Source of the DNA: Chryseobacterium sediminis
Lineage (GTDB): Bacteria; Bacteroidota; Bacteroidia; Flavobacteriales; Weeksellaceae
Length of the DNA: 64,000 nucleotides
Direction of reading: 5' to 3'
Assembly (NCBI RefSeq): GCF_008386505.1
Contig: NZ_VUNZ01000001.1
Span: 1,240,001-1,304,000, forward strand
Below the pieces are notes generated by a model. That model had not been told where the DNA came from, made no database searches, and saw only the letters and a list, made by a program, of their open reading frames with translations. How positions within the stretch are numbered: position 1 is the stretch's first letter; the number at the start of each line of letters is the position of its first letter. Shown one piece after another: positions 62,196 through 64,000 of the stretch. Position numbers and translations under genes: made by a program.

Positions 62196-62606
62196 TTACT
62201 GATAAATCACTTCATCATTCTTTTTGATCTGGTAGCTTTTTTTATACGGAGTTAAAACATAGCTGTCTTTAATATAAGACCCGCTTTTCCAGACTTTCGC
62301 TTTCCCTTCTTTATTCAGGATAATACTTTTTGCTGCTCCATCCGGAATAAAAACTTCCGCTTTTTTCATGTCTTTCGTGAAAATTACTGCCGTCATTGAG
62401 GTATAACTTTTATCTGAGTTTACTTCCTTTAGTTTTATTTTCTGACTGAAAGTTTTTATACAATTATTTTTTAACTGTGAATAAGTGTATCCTGCAGAAC
62501 CAATACAGCCATGAACATCTCTGTCACCCCCTAAAACAGGAGTACTTTTTTGGGCAAAAACTAATGAGCCAAGGAACATTGCGCTGAGTAAAATTGTTCT
62601 TTTCAT
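62196..62606 (-). CDS. Small secreted protein, tandem paralogue 2
   Basis: A 136-residue protein with signal peptide (MKRTILLSAMFLGSLVFAQ). The mature part begins with GGDRDVHGCIGSAGYTYSQLKNNC, a conserved Cys pair, then VIFTKDMKKAEVFIPDGAAKSIIL and a Lys/Tyr-rich tail. It is clearly a paralogue of the gene at 62725-63123 (same GGDRD.HGCIGSAGYTYSQ core). I recognise no family; it may be a small envelope or calcium-type binding protein, but this is only a guess. Confidence 0.82.
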   Translation of the reverse strand: MKRTILLSAMFLGSLVFAQKSTPVLGGDRDVHGCIGSAGYTYSQLKNNCIKTFSQKIKLKEVNSDKSYTSMTAVIFTKDMKKAEVFIPDGAAKSIILNKEGKAKVWKSGSYIKDSYVLTPYKKSYQIKKNDEVIYQ

Positions 62607-62684
62607 ATGTAAAATTTTTGTTTTCTGATTAGTAGAACTATATCCCTAAATGGAGTATTAGTTAATTCTTCTAAGGTACAAAAA

Positions 62685-62708
62685 AAACCACTCTTCCGAG
62701 TGGTTTTC
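62685..62708 (-). terminator. Terminator of the first small secreted protein gene
   Basis: AAACCACTC pairs with GAGTGGTTT over TTCC; the minus side continues TTTTTTG. Related in sequence to the hairpin at 62154. Confidence 0.75.
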
Positions 62709-62724
62709 ATTTTGAAATATGATC

Positions 62725-63123
62725 TTATTGATAGATCACAATATTATCCTTTTTAAGTTGGTAGCCATTTTTTTTGTAAGGAACCAATACATATCCATCT
62801 TTTTTCCACGCTTTGGCTTTACCGCCTGCTCTGGTAAGAATGATGCTTTCCGAATCGGAATCTTTTACAAAAACCTCAGCTTTTTTCATGTCTTTGCTGA
62901 AAATAACCGCAGCTATTGAAGTATAACTTTCTTTTGGAGCAACTTCTGTCAACTTAATTTTCTGTTCAAAAGTTCTTACACAGTCTTTCTTGATTTGAGA
63001 GTAGGTATACCCTGCAGAACCAATACATCCGTGTGCATCTCTGTCACCACCTACTACAGGTGTTTTTTGTGCAAATGCTAAAGAACCAAGGAACATTGTA
63101 CTCAATAAAATTGTTTTTTTCAT
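62725..63123 (-). CDS. Small secreted protein, tandem paralogue 1
   Basis: A 132-residue protein with signal peptide (MKKTILLSTMFLGSLAFAQ). The same core GGDRDAHGCIGSAGYTYSQIKKDC, then LTEVAPKESYTSIAAVIFSKDMKKAEVFVKDSDSESIIL. It starts at the ATG 63123; four codons upstream (63135) is a weaker alternative. The two copies lie 118 bases apart with matching terminators, so the whole gene-plus-terminator unit was duplicated. Function unknown. Confidence 0.82.
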   Translation of the reverse strand: MKKTILLSTMFLGSLAFAQKTPVVGGDRDAHGCIGSAGYTYSQIKKDCVRTFEQKIKLTEVAPKESYTSIAAVIFSKDMKKAEVFVKDSDSESIILTRAGGKAKAWKKDGYVLVPYKKNGYQLKKDNIVIYQ

Positions 63124-63217
63124 GTCGATTTGCATATAATAATAATTACCGTGGTATTATTAAAAATCATGCCAAAAAACACATAATACACATTTCTGTG
63201 AATACTTTTTCTTTCTA

Positions 63218-64000
63218 TTATTTAGTCCAATTGATTTTTGAATGCTTCACATCGGCAGAACTTGTACCAATCATAATATCAAACTCTCCTGATTCCCAGT
63301 CATATTTCAAATCTCCGTTATAGAACTTAAGATTTTCAGGAGTAATATCAAATGTAATCTTTTTGGATTCTCCTTTTTTCAGAAATACTTTCTGGAAACC
63401 TTTCAATTCTTTTACCGGTCTTGTAATACTTCCTACCATATCTCTGATATATAATTGAACTACTTCTGCCCCATCATAATTGCCATTATTGGTTACAGTA
63501 ACTGATGCCTGAACAGTTTGATCTCCTTTCGGATTGCTGTTCGATACTGCAATATCAGAATATCCGAATTTTGTATAACTTAAGCCAAATCCGAATGGGT
63601 ACAATGGTGTATTACACTCATCCATATAGTTTGAACGGAATCTCTGGTACTCACATTTATCAGTAAGTTCCTGGCTTAATGGACGGCCTGTATTTTTAGC
63701 ATTGTAATAAATAGGAACCTGGCCAAGGCTTCTTGGGAAAGTCATTGGTAGTTTTCCTGATGGATTTACTTTTCCAAAAAGAACATCTGCAATTGCATTT
63801 CCGGCTTCTGAACCTGCAAACCAAGCATTAAGGATAGCATCAGGAGCATCTTTTACATTGGTTAAAGCTAATGGACGGCCTGTGAAAAGTACCATAGCAA
63901 TTGGCTTTCCGGTCTTCTTTAACTCGTTTAAAAGATCAACCTGCGATTGAGGAATGGTTATTTCTGTTCTTGATGATGATTCACCACTCATTTCCGCAGA
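63218..64000 (-). CDS. bglX: Beta-glucosidase, GH3 family (C-terminal part, cut by window edge)
   Basis: About 261 codons of the 3' part of a gene that continues beyond 64000. The protein reads EMSGESSSR at its visible start, with the GH3 C-domain blocks VLFTGRPLALTNV, NAWFAGSEAGNAIADVLFGKVNPSGKLPMTFPRSLGQVPIYYN and NTPLYPFGFGLSYTKFGYSD. A fibronectin-III-like C-terminal domain follows (VTVTNNGNYDGAEVVQLYIRDMVGSITRPVKELKGFQKV). It probably releases terminal glucose from beta-glucosides in the periplasm (BglX type). The N-terminal catalytic domain is outside the window. Confidence 0.9.
   Translation of the reverse strand, partial: SAEMSGESSSRTEITIPQSQVDLLNELKKTGKPIAMVLFTGRPLALTNVKDAPDAILNAWFAGSEAGNAIADVLFGKVNPSGKLPMTFPRSLGQVPIYYNAKNTGRPLSQELTDKCEYQRFRSNYMDECNTPLYPFGFGLSYTKFGYSDIAVSNSNPKGDQTVQASVTVTNNGNYDGAEVVQLYIRDMVGSITRPVKELKGFQKVFLKKGESKKITFDITPENLKFYNGDLKYDWESGEFDIMIGTSSADVKHSKINWTK

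Overview
The window reads as a chromosomal segment of a Chryseobacterium-like member of the Flavobacteriia (Bacteroidota). Several signs agree. Promoters carry the Bacteroidota -7 box TAnnTTTG, with hardly any Shine-Dalgarno sequences. The class A beta-lactamase at 32791-33669 is close to the CGA/CIA enzymes of C. gleum and C. indologenes. There is a type IX secretion (T9SS) sorting-domain protein, a GG-leader bacteriocin-like peptide of the Chryseobacterium type, two LytS/LytTR-type signalling genes, and many A+T-rich intergenic spaces filled with palindromic and heptameric repeats. The species cannot be named from the sequence alone.

Layout. 0.2-4 kb: monomeric isocitrate dehydrogenase, then an HxlR repressor divergent from a short-chain dehydrogenase across a shared operator. 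4-9 kb: a putative regulon made of a haem-binding/P460 cytochrome, a P460-like lipoprotein, a LytS-type histidine kinase with its LytTR regulator, a DUF1223 thioredoxin-fold protein and a DoxX protein; two promoters of identical 75-bp architecture flank the kinase/regulator pair. 9-16.5 kb: two metallo-beta-lactamase-fold hydrolases, an AraC regulator with an aldo/keto reductase, small hypothetical genes and an S41 peptidase with a TTG start. 16.5-19.7 kb: two paralogous ECF-sigma/membrane-protein cassettes around an unknown gene. 19.8-25.5 kb: GapN-like dehydrogenase, exported thiol peroxidase, a small TonB-plug protein and urocanate hydratase. 25.67-26.22 kb: a DUF559 nuclease gene bracketed by inverted copies of a dispersed two-hairpin repeat. 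26.3-35.8 kb: hydroxyacid dehydrogenase, Pcm, Gfo/Idh/MocA oxidoreductase, GH5 glycosidase, beta-lactamase, 3-hydroxybutyryl-CoA dehydrogenase and small hypotheticals. 36-52.4 kb: housekeeping genes (pheT, dnaN, dgkA, purL, purB) mixed with regulators and small enzymes. 52.6-62 kb: a bacteriocin-like peptide and an RHS-type polymorphic toxin cluster (T9SS cargo, two large RHS/YD-repeat proteins, lipoprotein). 62-64 kb: a tandem pair of small secreted proteins and the 3' part of a GH3 beta-glucosidase cut by the window edge.

The most interesting feature is the repeat system. The same hairpin element occurs as three solo copies (2593, 9083, 43442) and as an inverted pair (25671, 26155) around a PD-(D/E)XK-like DUF559 nuclease gene, whose stop codon lies inside one copy. 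That resembles the REP/RAYT arrangement but with a different enzyme family. Four further dispersed repeat families and several period-7 tandem arrays also occur; one period-7 tract lies in frame inside a secreted-protein gene.

All calls come from reading motifs and translations by eye. No database search or computed statistic was available, so similarity statements are recognition, not measured scores.
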